This document shows, one piece after another, positions 54,152-64,000 of a stretch of 64,000 nucleotides of DNA. The notes below the pieces were generated by a model. That model was not told where the DNA came from and did no database searches. It worked only from the letters and a program-made list of their open reading frames with translations. The translations under genes were made by a program, and so were the position numbers. Origin of the DNA: Polynucleobacter sp. UK-Kesae-W10. Lineage in GTDB: Bacteria; Pseudomonadota; Gammaproteobacteria; Burkholderiales; Burkholderiaceae. How positions within the stretch are numbered: the first letter of the stretch is position 1; each line of letters opens with the position of its first letter. The stretch is from the NCBI RefSeq assembly GCF_018881575.1, contig NZ_JACVQB010000001.1, forward strand, positions 1,102,986 through 1,166,985. The letters run 5' to 3'.

Positions 54152-57100
54152 CCGACATTTTTGACACTCTGGCAAGCAACTTTAGTAAATCTTTGGCCAG
54201 TACAGAGAAGGCTCAGCCTACCTCGTACTCCATGCAGCCAACTGATAGCGCACGCGGCCAATATGCCGTTGACCCTGCTACGCCAAAGTCAAATGATGGT
54301 GAATTCACAAAGGGTTTCAGTCGATCATTCGCAGAGATTCCTGGGTTGATTGCAGGCCTAGGCGCATACGGAGCAGACATCGTCGGTGCAGATCACGCAC
54401 GCGATGCAATGCTCAAGTATGCCAAAGAGAATCAAGACTCAACAGAAGAAAAGTATGGCAGTGATGCCGCTAGCTTGACCAATGTGCTTGACGGAAAAGC
54501 CAGCGCGTGGGATTTTGTCAAGAATGGCTCTGGCTATGTGACCGGCCAAGCGCTGCAGTCGCTGATCACTGGCGGACTTGGCGCAATGGGCGTAAAGGCC
54601 ATGGCACAAAAAGGCATTGTCGCTGCAGGTCATGACTTGGTCGCTAACGAGCTGGCCAAAGGCGCAACAGCAGAGGCAGCAAAGAAGGCTGGAGAAGCAT
54701 TCCTGAAGGATGCAGCATTCAAGGCTGGGATCACTGGCGCCACCGCAGGCGCTGGTGCACAAAACCTTGGTATGGAGTTGGGCTCCATTTACCCAGATGC
54801 CGCTGACCAAGCTCAAAAGGAAGGCCGTCAATTAGATGGTGGCGACTTGTTGCGTGTAGGCGCTGCAGGTGTTGGCGCAGCTGCACTCGACACCGCTGTT
54901 GAGCGCGCCAACCTTGGCAAGATTATGGGTGGCGGCAAGGGCAAGTCCATTGGCTCTCGCGCTTTGCATGAAGTGCCCGTTGCCATGGGCGAGAATGCCG
55001 CAACCGAATATGGGCAAACTGGCCTTGAGTACGCCGGTGCAGGAAAAGACTTTTTCACACCAGAAGGTCAGCGTGAAGGCATTGACTCGGCGGCCGTTGG
55101 ATCGCTTGGTGGATTTCATGCGGGCGCTCTGGCCTCTTTGCATCAGAAAGCGGAAGAGCCAAACAGCCCCCTATCTCGCGCAGTTGTTGCAACTGGTGTA
55201 GCGGGTGCACCTGGAGCCCCGGCGGGCCCACTAACACCTACTCCTGATGCAATGCCAGGTGATACACCCGCGGACACACCCGATCAAGCCCGATCAGGGG
55301 ATGATAAAACCCAAGTAACCCTGCCGCCCACCGATGCAATGGGTCAGCAGGTGCGTGCGATTGAAACCGAGCTCCGCGGCACAAATCTACTGGACACCCT
55401 GCGCCTTGATGGCGTCAACGTGCCTCAGATCTTCGATGACCTGAACACCGCTCGAAATCTGAAAGCTCCGCTCGAGCAGCGCCAAGAAGCCTTGTCCGCC
55501 GTGACTGAGCTCGTGCAATGGGCCAAGAACAACTACAAGCCCAACGGTCCGATGGACAACTTGGCCACGCCACAGCCTGTTGGTGTTGCGCCTGCGCAAG
55601 AGCCCGTGCAAGTGCCACCGGTCGACGCCGCCATCGCCGCTTTGCGTGACGACCAGTTCAACCGTCTGCTATCTGACAATGACCGTCAGAATCTGATTCA
55701 AGCCATCCAGACATCACAGGCAAAGGATCTTCCCGCCGCCACGCGCGCGAATGCAGCCAACGCCGCTAATGAGATTGTCGGCCGCTACCAAGCACCACAA
55801 GGCAAAGCCACTGGCACAGGCGCGCCTGCGCTCAGCACGCCCTCGGAAAGCCTGGCGCAAGCCCAGGGCAATAAAGTCACGCCTGCAGAGCAACAATTTG
55901 TTAACCCGCAAACAGGCGCTATTCAAAAGTCTGACTACACGCAAGCGGTAGATGCTCCTCGCGTTCAGATTCCAGCCGATAAAGATGGCTCCCGTAAAGA
56001 CCCCGCATTCATCCGCCGCCGCGCCGCCGAGATCAAGCAGCTGGTGGCCATGGGCTTTGAGACTGTTGAGCGAAAAGGCTCTGAGTTCTTTTTGATCAAC
56101 AGCAAGACTGGCCAGAACTTCAAGCTGAGCGGCATGGCCGACTCACAACTGGCACGCAAGGCGATTGCCGACCGCGTGAATGAGATTGCTCATACCGCAG
56201 CAACCAGCCCAAAGAACGACCGCGCCGAGCCAACCAAAGCTCAGATCGAAGCCGGCAACTACAAAAAATCAGATGTCATTGAGCTCAATGGCATGCAGAT
56301 AAAAATCGAGAATCCCAAGGACTCTACGCGCCGCGGCACTTCGCCCGATGGCGAGGTCTGGGAAACCAAGATGGCTCACCACTACGGTGAGTTCCAAGGC
56401 ACGCTCGGTGCCGATGGCGACAAGCTGGACGTATTCGTTGGCCCACGTCCAGATAGCCACAAGGTCTACGTCATTGACCAGAACAATGCCGACGGCTCAT
56501 TTGATGAGCACAAGGTGATGATGGGCTTCACCTCTGAGCAAGCGGCTCGCGATGGCTATCTTGCTAACTACGAAAAAGGTTGGACCGGCTTAGGTGCTAT
56601 CACCGAGATGAGTGTTGACCAGTTCAAATCATGGGCAAAGTCTCATGAAGCCAAAAAGCCTGCCGCAGCGATTGCAGATAATTCTGCCGCCAAAGTCGCA
56701 GACCAAAGTTCGTCACCTATTGAAAAATCGCTCAAGGAAGAGCAAAAACAAGACGCAGGAAAAGACGCAGGGCAGGCCAGCTTTTCAACTTATGAAGAAG
56801 CGAAGTCCTACATCGGAAGTCAACGTCGCAATGGCTCGAGCATTTCTGCTTTGCCAGTTCCGCATGCAGACGGCACATTTGGTGTTGCCATCAAAGGAAC
56901 TCCAGGATACACAGCGGCAGAAAAATACGCCAAGCAGCAGCAAAAGAAATCCAAAACTAGCAAGGCAAGCAAAGCTGCCAATGATGAAAAGGCAGGAGAC
57001 TTTAAAGTCAACGTCAATGGAGAGCAAGTGAGCCTTCATAGCGTAGGCAAAAAAGATCTCCCAAAAGATGTTGCCTCTGCAACTCGCAAAGGACACTTGC

Positions 57101-60100
57101 GCGAGCTCACTCAGTCTGATTTGAATCTGCTGGAAAAGCTGGCTAGCATTTTTGGCAAAACACTCAAAGTCTTCAGCGAAGACACGGCTGGTGTAGATTC
57201 CAAAATTGGAGATGGATTCGTTCGACCATCCGAGCCAAACGCAATTTACATTCGAAATTTCACTAGCGTCAATCCAGTTGCTGTTTTCGGACATGAAGTA
57301 TTTCATTCCATCAAGGACTCAAATCCAAAGGCATGGGATTCAATTGCCAAAGTAGTTCGCGAGCAGTTGGGTGATGGCGCTGTTGAAAAAATGCAGGGGC
57401 TCACTTACAGCTCAGATGAAGCGTTAGATGAAATCGTTTCTGACATCGGAGGAGATCTGTTGTCCGATCACCACTTCTGGAAAGAGGTGATGATGCAAAT
57501 CGAAAAAGACCATGGCAAGGATGCTAAGGGCATCATCGCTAAGCTGGTTGCACATTTAAATGACCTGATTGACAAACTCATTGCGCAGATTCGTCAGTCG
57601 GGCTATGGCAGCGCCAGCATGGTCAAGGATATGCGTGCCGTGCGTGCAGCATACAAAGAGGGCTTGACTCAATACTTCAAAGAGTCAACCATCTCGCGTC
57701 CCGCCGTGCAAGCGCAAGTGATGCGCGAAGAGCAAAACATCAAGCGCGCTACCCAGCGCCCAGAAGACCCTAACCAGCCAAAGGTTGGTGTGCACTTTAG
57801 CAAGCAGCCGCGTCATCACATCATGGGCAGCGCCTATGGCACAGGACTACGCGGTATGGAGCGCGAGCGCATCTTTAATGGCGATGATGCTCGCATTAAA
57901 AATCGCGTCTCCTTCTACGTTGATGAAGGCAATGGGCTTGTACCAGAATCAGGCGTTGGTGGCTATGCTCATGAAATTGCGCTGCCAAAGCTATATGACG
58001 CTGCCAAGAATGCAGAAAAGCTTTTCGTGGGTGGAACACCTGAGCAACTTAATAAAAGTGAGTCTCGTGTATTGGATGCTGGCTATGACGGCTACTGGGT
58101 TTCTGGTCACTCTAACCATCAAGGTGTTGGCGTCATTCTTGGTCGAGCAGCAAGTGCTGTTGAGGCTAAACAAATTGAAAATCCAGTAGGCAGAGTCAGC
58201 GGAACTCCAGTGGAAACAACCCTGAAGAAGGGATTGATGTCCAAAGAAATCGACAGCATCTTGACTGAGAAAATTCCAGGCGCAACGATGCGTGCTGGCA
58301 TCTTGAGCATTCCCGTGGATAGCCGCGAAGCTGCCAATGATGAATTGGCTCGTATCGGTTCTGGCATCCGCTTTAGCCATGAGCGTCCAGAGAGCAATGA
58401 AGACCGCGCCAAGCGTGAGTTCGAAGAAGTGCTTGCCAAGCACAAAGACACTAAAGATTGGCTTAAGGCGCCAAATGGAAAGAATTCGCATCTGAATGAA
58501 CGTCAATGGGTGCAAGTGCGCACGCCATTGTTCAAAGAGTGGTTTGGTGACTGGGAAAAGGCGCATGCCGATGGCGGCGTCTGGGCAACAACTGAGGATG
58601 TATCCAAGGCAGTCGATGAGAATGGTGAACCATTGGTCGTGTATCACGGTACAGACAAGGGCGGCTTTGCAGCATTTAATCATCCAAGTGGGGAGAAGCG
58701 TGGCGACTTGGGTATCTTTACGACACCCAACTTGGCCATGGCTCAAACCTACTACAGCCGTCGCGGCGGAGAGATTGAGTTGACGGTCAGCCCAAGCAGC
58801 ATGGCTGAACTGGAGGCTCTTGGTTACGACTTCTATGGCATGACAGATGACAATGATGCACCTGAAGGTCAATACTACAAAGATGCAAATGGAGATGAAA
58901 ACGGACCATTTGAAACCGAGCAAGAAGCTATTGATGATGCAGTCGCCTCATTTGAGATGGAGCCAGATACGCAGTCAGGCTACTATGCGATGTTTATTAA
59001 CATTCGCAACCCCAACGAAAGCGACTTTGAGGGTGCCAACTGGGAAGGCTCTCGCGAGGGCCAGTACAACGTCATCGATCGAGATGGCGAACAGGTTTAC
59101 TCCAAGGATGGCAAAGGCGTATTTGACAGCTATGACGAGGCGCAGGAGGTTCAATTTGAAAATCCTGGCTCGACTGTCGAGGGCGCAGCCGATCACTATG
59201 AGACAACCGATAGCGTGGTGCGAGAGGCAAGCCGTGATGGATATGATGGCTCATTCATGCAAAACGTCGTCGACGCTGGCCCTGGCGGCGGACCATACAT
59301 TGATGAGCCATCGGACATCTTTGTTGCGCTCAATCCAAATCAACTGAAGTCTGCAAGCTATAACAATGGCGAATTTAGTGTCAGCACCGATGACATTCGT
59401 CGTAGTGTTGAGCGCCCAAAGAAAAGCAAATCACGCGCTCGTGAAATTCCAGAAAGCATGGACGCCATCACTACAGCAGATGCCTCGTTCGAGTTTGCTA
59501 AGAGCAAAGAGTTTGGCACCAATCGCGAGTTCAAGCTTGCCATGCAAAAGCGCACTCAAGATGCCGCGAAAGAAGGCAAGCTAAACCTAGAAGATGAGAG
59601 CGAGGAGCTTCACAACTATCTCGTTCGTGTTGGCGTCGCTGATGCTAAATCAGGATTGCGCGATAACGCAAATGCCGTCGGCTGGTACGATGAAAAAGTC
59701 AAGAAGGCCTTGCGCTTAGTTGGCTTGATTCACCCAGAGATCAACACAGATCCTGAGGCAAAATTTGCTTTCATCTGGGCGCTGGCTGTCACCTCTAACG
59801 GAATCAAAGTCAATAAAAACTTTGAGCTGGCAGAGCTTGTGTATGAAGAATACAAACGCACCGGCAAGATGCCAACTAACATCAAAGCTGGCACAACACA
59901 AAAGGCAATCAACAAGAGCCTTGGCTTATTTAACAAGCTCCGTGATACATGGGGCATGGAGCCGCTGATGCGCTTCATGACCACTAAGCTGCCAGTTCGT
60001 GACATCGAGAAATCATCAAACATCGAAATCACTGGAGAAGGAAAGAACACTGAAGTCTACGGTGCTGCAATTCTTGGCCCAAAGATTGGCAATGGATTTT

Positions 60101-63100
60101 TCATGAACCTCAATGGTCGCTTTGACCAGTTGACCATGGATCGCTGGTTGATGCGCACATGGGGACGCTGGATTGGAAAGCTCGTTGATGTAGACATGAC
60201 TAAGGTTCGCCTTAAGCGCGAGCAGCTGAGCGGAGTGATTCGCATGTTGTCACCGGAGCAGAAGTCTGAGCTTCAAAAGATTATTGGCACCAAGCTGACT
60301 GTTGGCAATATCGATGAGACTTCAATGGCCATCTGGAAGGCTAGCCAAAAGATCTCTCTGCGCGAAAAGATGAATGCAGTGGGCGAGCTCACTGAAGAGC
60401 AGGGCGCTCAGCTCGATGAGCTACTTGGTGCAACTAAGAAGAACCAAGTTCGCGAGAGCTTGGGATCTGAAGTTCGCAAACTGGGAAATGGCTTGCGTGG
60501 CTACCTAGATGGCCAAATTGAAGCTCCTGGAGGCTCGAAGCAGCGAAACTTCATTCGTAGTGTTTTTTCTGGCGTTTTGAGTAAAATGCGAGAAGAGAAC
60601 CCAGATCTCAGCATGGCTGACTTGCAGGCTGTTGTTTGGTATCCAGAGAAACTTTTGTACGATGCCGCTAAAGCAAACGAGGAGTCTGATGAGGGCTACT
60701 CCGATGACGAAGCACCAGATTATGCAAACGCAGCAGCTTTGCTTGCAGCAGAAAAGGGCGTACCAAGCGCCAAGATTAAAGAGGCCATTACTGATGTCGA
60801 CCATGAAATTCAATCCGCAAAGCGGGCAAGAGACGCACAACGAGCAGCTGGAGGAAATAACAGCGAAGCCGAGCGCACTTCCGGAGTATCTGAACAAACT
60901 TCCACCGGAGCCGGTGCGGGATCAGTTCAAGAGCCAGGACGAGTACGAAGAAGCCTTGAGCGGTTGGACGGCACGAGTGGGACGAATCAAGGGAATGGCG
61001 GGCGTGAAGAAGACGGAAGCTTAAACGGCCTTCCACGTAGCTTTACTGTTGATGGCAAGGCGATTCGCGCCAGCCATTGGGCACCTGCTGAAAAAGTTGC
61101 CCAAGATTACATGAAGGCCGCGGGCCTCGAGTACAACCCGCCATCACAATATGCTAAGGTCGACAAGGAGCGTGCTGCACGCATCGCCAACGAGTATGAC
61201 CGCATGGAGCATGATCCTCAAAACCCAGAAGTCAAGGCGGCATATGCAGCCATGATCAAAGAGGTTGCCGCCCAGTACAAGGCAATCATCGACTCCGGCC
61301 TGAAGGTCGAGTTCATTGATTACGCCAAGCAGGGCGATCCATATGCGGCCAGCCCACGCTTGGCCACAGAAGATGTCCGTAAGAACAATCACATGTGGGT
61401 GTTCAGTACTCGCGACGGCTTCGGCTCATCTGACTTTGATGTCAATGACAACCCAATGCTTGGCGAGACAGAGTTTGAGATCAGTGGCCAGAAGGCCTTG
61501 GCCAACGACCTATTCCGTGTCGTGCATGACTACTTTGGTCACGTCAAAGAAGGCGTCGGCTTCCGTGCTGATGGCGAAGAGAACACATGGCGCTCACATA
61601 GCGCAATGCTCAGCCCTCTGGCTCAGCGTGCACTGACTACCGAAACACGCGGCCAGAACAGCTGGGTGAACTTCGGCCCCCATGGCGACAAGAACCGCAC
61701 AGCCAATGGTTCAGACACACACTACGCAGACCAGAAGGTTGGCCTGTTGCCCTTGTGGGTGAGCGAAGACGGCCGCGGAGATGATGGCGGACCTGATGGA
61801 GGACCTGATGGCGGCGTTAAATTTGACCCTAATGAGCCCTCTATCATTCGCTCTGCAGAGCGCCCATACTTTGGTGCGCTCAGTGAGCTCAAGCTTGCAA
61901 GCGGATATAAGGTTGGCGACTTCTTGGCAACAAGCAAGAAGCTCAGCTGGTGGGATAAAACCATTGGCACTCCATACCATTTGGCGCAGAAGTACCCGTC
62001 ATTCAAGCGCGTGTTTGATTCGATTCAAAACTTCATCAATGATATCTCTTACTTTGCAACACAAGCAGCAGACTTGGCTCCAACCATTTTGCCAAAGCTT
62101 GAAAAGCTAAGCGATATCAGCAAGGCAGCATTGTCTGCTGAAGACATCAAGGCTTTGTCTGATCCCATCTTTGGTGGAACCCTCAAGTACAGTCGCGATG
62201 AGAATGGCTTGATTCAACCTGAAGACGATGTCGAGAAGGCTGGCGTCGTGTTCACAGATCAAGAATTGCGCGAATACTTCCAACTAGATGATCGCCAGAT
62301 TGGCTTGTACCACGAGTTCCGCAATGCAGTTGACCGAAGCATCTCTGATTTGGCTGTGGCAGATATGCTGCGCTATCTTGGTGATGATGGACTTGGCGTT
62401 CGCAATCGAGCACTCAATGCAGGAAGCTTAGACCGTGCCGTTGAAGAGATGTCCGCACATCTTGATCAACTTGCTCAAGATAATCCGAATCGTGCAGAGG
62501 TTTTGCAAAACACCAAGGAAGCCATTGAAGCGAAGGCTAAGCAGGCCAAAGATCTGATGGCAAGAGGCTATGCACCGCTGTCTCGTTTTGGTCAGTACAC
62601 CGTCTATGTCACAGGCAGAGATGGCGAGCAAATTTACTTTGGCATGTTTGAGAACGAGTACGAGGCCAACAAGATGGCAGGGGAGATGCGCATCGACTAC
62701 CCAGAAGCGACTGTCGAAACTGGAACTATGTCTCAAGAGTCGTACAAGTTGTTCTCTGGTATTACCCCAGAGACGCTCGCACTGTTCGGCGAATCACTTG
62801 GGCTCGAAGAGAGTGGGATCGATGCTAAGTCTGAGGCATTCCAGCTGTACCTCAAGCTTGCAAAATCAAACCGCAGTGCAATGAAGCGCATGATTCACCG
62901 TAAAGGTATCACTGGATTTAGCATGGACGCTGGCCGCGTTCTGGCTGGATTTGTTTACTCAAATGCACGCCAGATCTCTACCAACTTGCATGCTGGTGAG
63001 ATCTCAAAATCTGCCGCCAGCATCAAAGAGGGAGACTTGAAGGATCATGCTCTCAAGATGATGGAGTACATCCAAAATCCACAGCAAGAAGCGCAAGCAA

Positions 63101-64000
63101 TCCGCGGGCTATTGTTCACTCAGTTCATCGGTGGATCGGTTGCATCTGCGCTGGTCAACATGACACAGCCATTCACAATGACTCTGCCATACCTATCTCA
63201 ATGGGGAATTGGCAACGCAAGCAGAAACATGAAAAATGCTCTGTCTCTCGTTGCTGGAGGAATCAAGGATGATGAAGAGTTAGCCAAGGCACTCAAGCGC
63301 GCAGAAGATGATGGCGTCGTAAGCCCTCAAGAAGTTCACCAACTGATGGCTCAGGCGCAAGGTAAGGGTGCACTGCAATCTGGTGATGGCACTAAGCTTG
63401 GCGACTCATTAGCTTTTGCCAACAACTCAGTCTCCAAGCTTTCACTTGGTTGGGGCAAGCTGTTCTCCACTGCTGAGCAGTTCAACCGACGCGTTACATT
63501 TATTGCCTCGTACAACATTGCTCGCGAGCAAGGCATTGCTGATCCATTCGCTTTTGCCGAGAAGGCAATTAACGAAACGCAAGGCGTCTACAACAAGGGC
63601 AACAAGCCAGCATGGGCACGCGGTGCTGTTGGCTCTACCTTGTTCACATTCAAGCAATACAGCATCGCCTACGTTGAGTTCTTGCAGCGCATGTGGGGCA
63701 ATGGACCAGAAGGCAAGAAGGGCGTCGGAATGGCGCTTGCAGTCTTGTTCCTAGTGTCTGGGCTTGGTGGAATGCCTGGCGCAGACGATTTGGACGATGT
63801 GATCGATGGTATTGCACAGCGCGTATTCAACAAGTCTTTCAACAGCAAGCAAGCAAAGAAAGAATGGTTGTCTTCATTTGTTGGCGATGACTGGGCTGAC
63901 ATCATCTTGCATGGTGCTAGCTCAATCCCTGGCGTTCCAATCGATGTGGCGGGTCGCATGGGCCTTGGAAATCTTGTTCCAGGTACCGGCATGCTCACCA
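54148..64000 (+). CDS. Giant polyvalent (PLxRFG-type) ejected protein, incomplete at right edge
   Basis: A single open frame of at least 3,284 residues runs past the window end. Order: Gly/Ala-rich membrane-active N-terminus (about 60-335), Pro-rich linker, helical part, then an inorganic-pyrophosphatase-like polyvalent domain (703-831: GEVWETKMAHHYGEFQGTL, DKLDVFVGP). A zincin-like metallopeptidase follows (HEVFH 1049-1053, then DEALDEIVSD). A conserved HFSKQPR...GYDGYWV domain (1212-1335) precedes an ADP-ribosyltransferase-like domain (VYHGT at 1498-1502, to about 1735). Next are a GPKIGNGFFMNLNGRF domain (near 1977), a VHDYFGH and TETRGQNSWVN domain (2292-2545), PLSRFG (2810-2815) and a membrane-rich C-terminal region (MTQPFTMTLPYL; LFTFKQYSIAYVEF). 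Polyvalent proteins are thought to be injected with DNA and to disarm host defences; activities here are predicted only. Confidence 0.9.
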   Translation, partial: MTDIFDTLASNFSKSLASTEKAQPTSYSMQPTDSARGQYAVDPATPKSNDGEFTKGFSRSFAEIPGLIAGLGAYGADIVGADHARDAMLKYAKENQDSTEEKYGSDAASLTNVLDGKASAWDFVKNGSGYVTGQALQSLITGGLGAMGVKAMAQKGIVAAGHDLVANELAKGATAEAAKKAGEAFLKDAAFKAGITGATAGAGAQNLGMELGSIYPDAADQAQKEGRQLDGGDLLRVGAAGVGAAALDTAVERANLGKIMGGGKGKSIGSRALHEVPVAMGENAATEYGQTGLEYAGAGKDFFTPEGQREGIDSAAVGSLGGFHAGALASLHQKAEEPNSPLSRAVVATGVAGAPGAPAGPLTPTPDAMPGDTPADTPDQARSGDDKTQVTLPPTDAMGQQVRAIETELRGTNLLDTLRLDGVNVPQIFDDLNTARNLKAPLEQRQEALSAVTELVQWAKNNYKPNGPMDNLATPQPVGVAPAQEPVQVPPVDAAIAALRDDQFNRLLSDNDRQNLIQAIQTSQAKDLPAATRANAANAANEIVGRYQAPQGKATGTGAPALSTPSESLAQAQGNKVTPAEQQFVNPQTGAIQKSDYTQAVDAPRVQIPADKDGSRKDPAFIRRRAAEIKQLVAMGFETVERKGSEFFLINSKTGQNFKLSGMADSQLARKAIADRVNEIAHTAATSPKNDRAEPTKAQIEAGNYKKSDVIELNGMQIKIENPKDSTRRGTSPDGEVWETKMAHHYGEFQGTLGADGDKLDVFVGPRPDSHKVYVIDQNNADGSFDEHKVMMGFTSEQAARDGYLANYEKGWTGLGAITEMSVDQFKSWAKSHEAKKPAAAIADNSAAKVADQSSSPIEKSLKEEQKQDAGKDAGQASFSTYEEAKSYIGSQRRNGSSISALPVPHADGTFGVAIKGTPGYTAAEKYAKQQQKKSKTSKASKAANDEKAGDFKVNVNGEQVSLHSVGKKDLPKDVASATRKGHLRELTQSDLNLLEKLASIFGKTLKVFSEDTAGVDSKIGDGFVRPSEPNAIYIRNFTSVNPVAVFGHEVFHSIKDSNPKAWDSIAKVVREQLGDGAVEKMQGLTYSSDEALDEIVSDIGGDLLSDHHFWKEVMMQIEKDHGKDAKGIIAKLVAHLNDLIDKLIAQIRQSGYGSASMVKDMRAVRAAYKEGLTQYFKESTISRPAVQAQVMREEQNIKRATQRPEDPNQPKVGVHFSKQPRHHIMGSAYGTGLRGMERERIFNGDDARIKNRVSFYVDEGNGLVPESGVGGYAHEIALPKLYDAAKNAEKLFVGGTPEQLNKSESRVLDAGYDGYWVSGHSNHQGVGVILGRAASAVEAKQIENPVGRVSGTPVETTLKKGLMSKEIDSILTEKIPGATMRAGILSIPVDSREAANDELARIGSGIRFSHERPESNEDRAKREFEEVLAKHKDTKDWLKAPNGKNSHLNERQWVQVRTPLFKEWFGDWEKAHADGGVWATTEDVSKAVDENGEPLVVYHGTDKGGFAAFNHPSGEKRGDLGIFTTPNLAMAQTYYSRRGGEIELTVSPSSMAELEALGYDFYGMTDDNDAPEGQYYKDANGDENGPFETEQEAIDDAVASFEMEPDTQSGYYAMFINIRNPNESDFEGANWEGSREGQYNVIDRDGEQVYSKDGKGVFDSYDEAQEVQFENPGSTVEGAADHYETTDSVVREASRDGYDGSFMQNVVDAGPGGGPYIDEPSDIFVALNPNQLKSASYNNGEFSVSTDDIRRSVERPKKSKSRAREIPESMDAITTADASFEFAKSKEFGTNREFKLAMQKRTQDAAKEGKLNLEDESEELHNYLVRVGVADAKSGLRDNANAVGWYDEKVKKALRLVGLIHPEINTDPEAKFAFIWALAVTSNGIKVNKNFELAELVYEEYKRTGKMPTNIKAGTTQKAINKSLGLFNKLRDTWGMEPLMRFMTTKLPVRDIEKSSNIEITGEGKNTEVYGAAILGPKIGNGFFMNLNGRFDQLTMDRWLMRTWGRWIGKLVDVDMTKVRLKREQLSGVIRMLSPEQKSELQKIIGTKLTVGNIDETSMAIWKASQKISLREKMNAVGELTEEQGAQLDELLGATKKNQVRESLGSEVRKLGNGLRGYLDGQIEAPGGSKQRNFIRSVFSGVLSKMREENPDLSMADLQAVVWYPEKLLYDAAKANEESDEGYSDDEAPDYANAAALLAAEKGVPSAKIKEAITDVDHEIQSAKRARDAQRAAGGNNSEAERTSGVSEQTSTGAGAGSVQEPGRVRRSLERLDGTSGTNQGNGGREEDGSLNGLPRSFTVDGKAIRASHWAPAEKVAQDYMKAAGLEYNPPSQYAKVDKERAARIANEYDRMEHDPQNPEVKAAYAAMIKEVAAQYKAIIDSGLKVEFIDYAKQGDPYAASPRLATEDVRKNNHMWVFSTRDGFGSSDFDVNDNPMLGETEFEISGQKALANDLFRVVHDYFGHVKEGVGFRADGEENTWRSHSAMLSPLAQRALTTETRGQNSWVNFGPHGDKNRTANGSDTHYADQKVGLLPLWVSEDGRGDDGGPDGGPDGGVKFDPNEPSIIRSAERPYFGALSELKLASGYKVGDFLATSKKLSWWDKTIGTPYHLAQKYPSFKRVFDSIQNFINDISYFATQAADLAPTILPKLEKLSDISKAALSAEDIKALSDPIFGGTLKYSRDENGLIQPEDDVEKAGVVFTDQELREYFQLDDRQIGLYHEFRNAVDRSISDLAVADMLRYLGDDGLGVRNRALNAGSLDRAVEEMSAHLDQLAQDNPNRAEVLQNTKEAIEAKAKQAKDLMARGYAPLSRFGQYTVYVTGRDGEQIYFGMFENEYEANKMAGEMRIDYPEATVETGTMSQESYKLFSGITPETLALFGESLGLEESGIDAKSEAFQLYLKLAKSNRSAMKRMIHRKGITGFSMDAGRVLAGFVYSNARQISTNLHAGEISKSAASIKEGDLKDHALKMMEYIQNPQQEAQAIRGLLFTQFIGGSVASALVNMTQPFTMTLPYLSQWGIGNASRNMKNALSLVAGGIKDDEELAKALKRAEDDGVVSPQEVHQLMAQAQGKGALQSGDGTKLGDSLAFANNSVSKLSLGWGKLFSTAEQFNRRVTFIASYNIAREQGIADPFAFAEKAINETQGVYNKGNKPAWARGAVGSTLFTFKQYSIAYVEFLQRMWGNGPEGKKGVGMALAVLFLVSGLGGMPGADDLDDVIDGIAQRVFNKSFNSKQAKKEWLSSFVGDDWADIILHGASSIPGVPIDVAGRMGLGNLVPGTGMLT

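Noticed and set aside
55892..55902. AACAATTTGTT inside the giant polyvalent gene as a further operator
   Set aside because: About one chance occurrence of the eight fixed bases is expected in the window. This one is mid-gene, without promoter elements, and codes for ordinary residues.

Overview
The window is one continuous stretch of a tailed double-stranded DNA phage (or prophage) genome. It is incomplete at both ends: a gene runs off the left edge and a giant gene runs off the right edge. No bacterial housekeeping gene is visible. The structural genes (N4-gp56-type major capsid protein, large portal, a head-completion/adaptor series, no sheath or tape measure, several internal virion proteins and a huge polyvalent protein) fit a podovirus-like particle. 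Gene style and base composition suggest a Gram-negative, probably betaproteobacterial freshwater host. That host guess is inference. No integrase was seen, so a temperate lifestyle is unproven.

Layout. (1) 1-1420: leftward genes (GNAT acetyltransferase, NrdR-like zinc-ribbon/HTH protein). (2) 1445-2926, leftward: tRNA-Gly preceded by about 1.37 kb of highly structured, apparently non-coding RNA with its own near-consensus promoter. (3) 2921-4298: XRE-type regulator, divergent control region and a Y-shaped structured RNA ending in an intrinsic terminator. (4) 4299-9758, rightward early genes: replication initiator containing an iteron array, DnaC-like loader, small genes, HU-like protein, DUF1064-type nuclease, candidate Q-like zinc protein, proteasome-beta-like hydrolase. 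(5) 9726-20983, leftward: about 39 small, mostly unknown genes in translationally coupled operons. (6) 21153-21420: late-promoter-like unit made of promoter, leader, initiator-type tRNA(CAU) and terminator. (7) 21439-23848, lysis: holin, lysozyme, phosphatase, nested Rz/Rz1. (8) 23858-36279: packaging and head. (9) 36293-42498: tail fibres, including three mosaic fibre cassettes. (10) 42565-49932: further tail/adhesin proteins plus metallophosphoesterase and 2OG-oxygenase genes. (11) 50055-64000: cupin, internal virion proteins, glucosaminidase and a polyvalent protein of more than 3,284 residues.

Two signals tie the window together. The first is a dispersed palindrome AACANNNTGTT (mostly AACAAAATGTT or AACAAATTGTT). 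It occurs at 14 or more intergenic sites in front of nearly every non-late transcription unit, including the gene of the likely cognate XRE regulator. In four promoters it sits inside the -35/-10 spacer next to the -10. Three of those four drive RNA units rather than proteins. The second is an 11-bp-period iteron array found twice, once inside the replication initiator gene and once at the phosphatase/Rz junction. A third, protein-level signal is a short [D/E]-Y-x-x-A-[W/F]-[N/T/K]-[E/Q] peptide repeated near the ends of several virion-region proteins.
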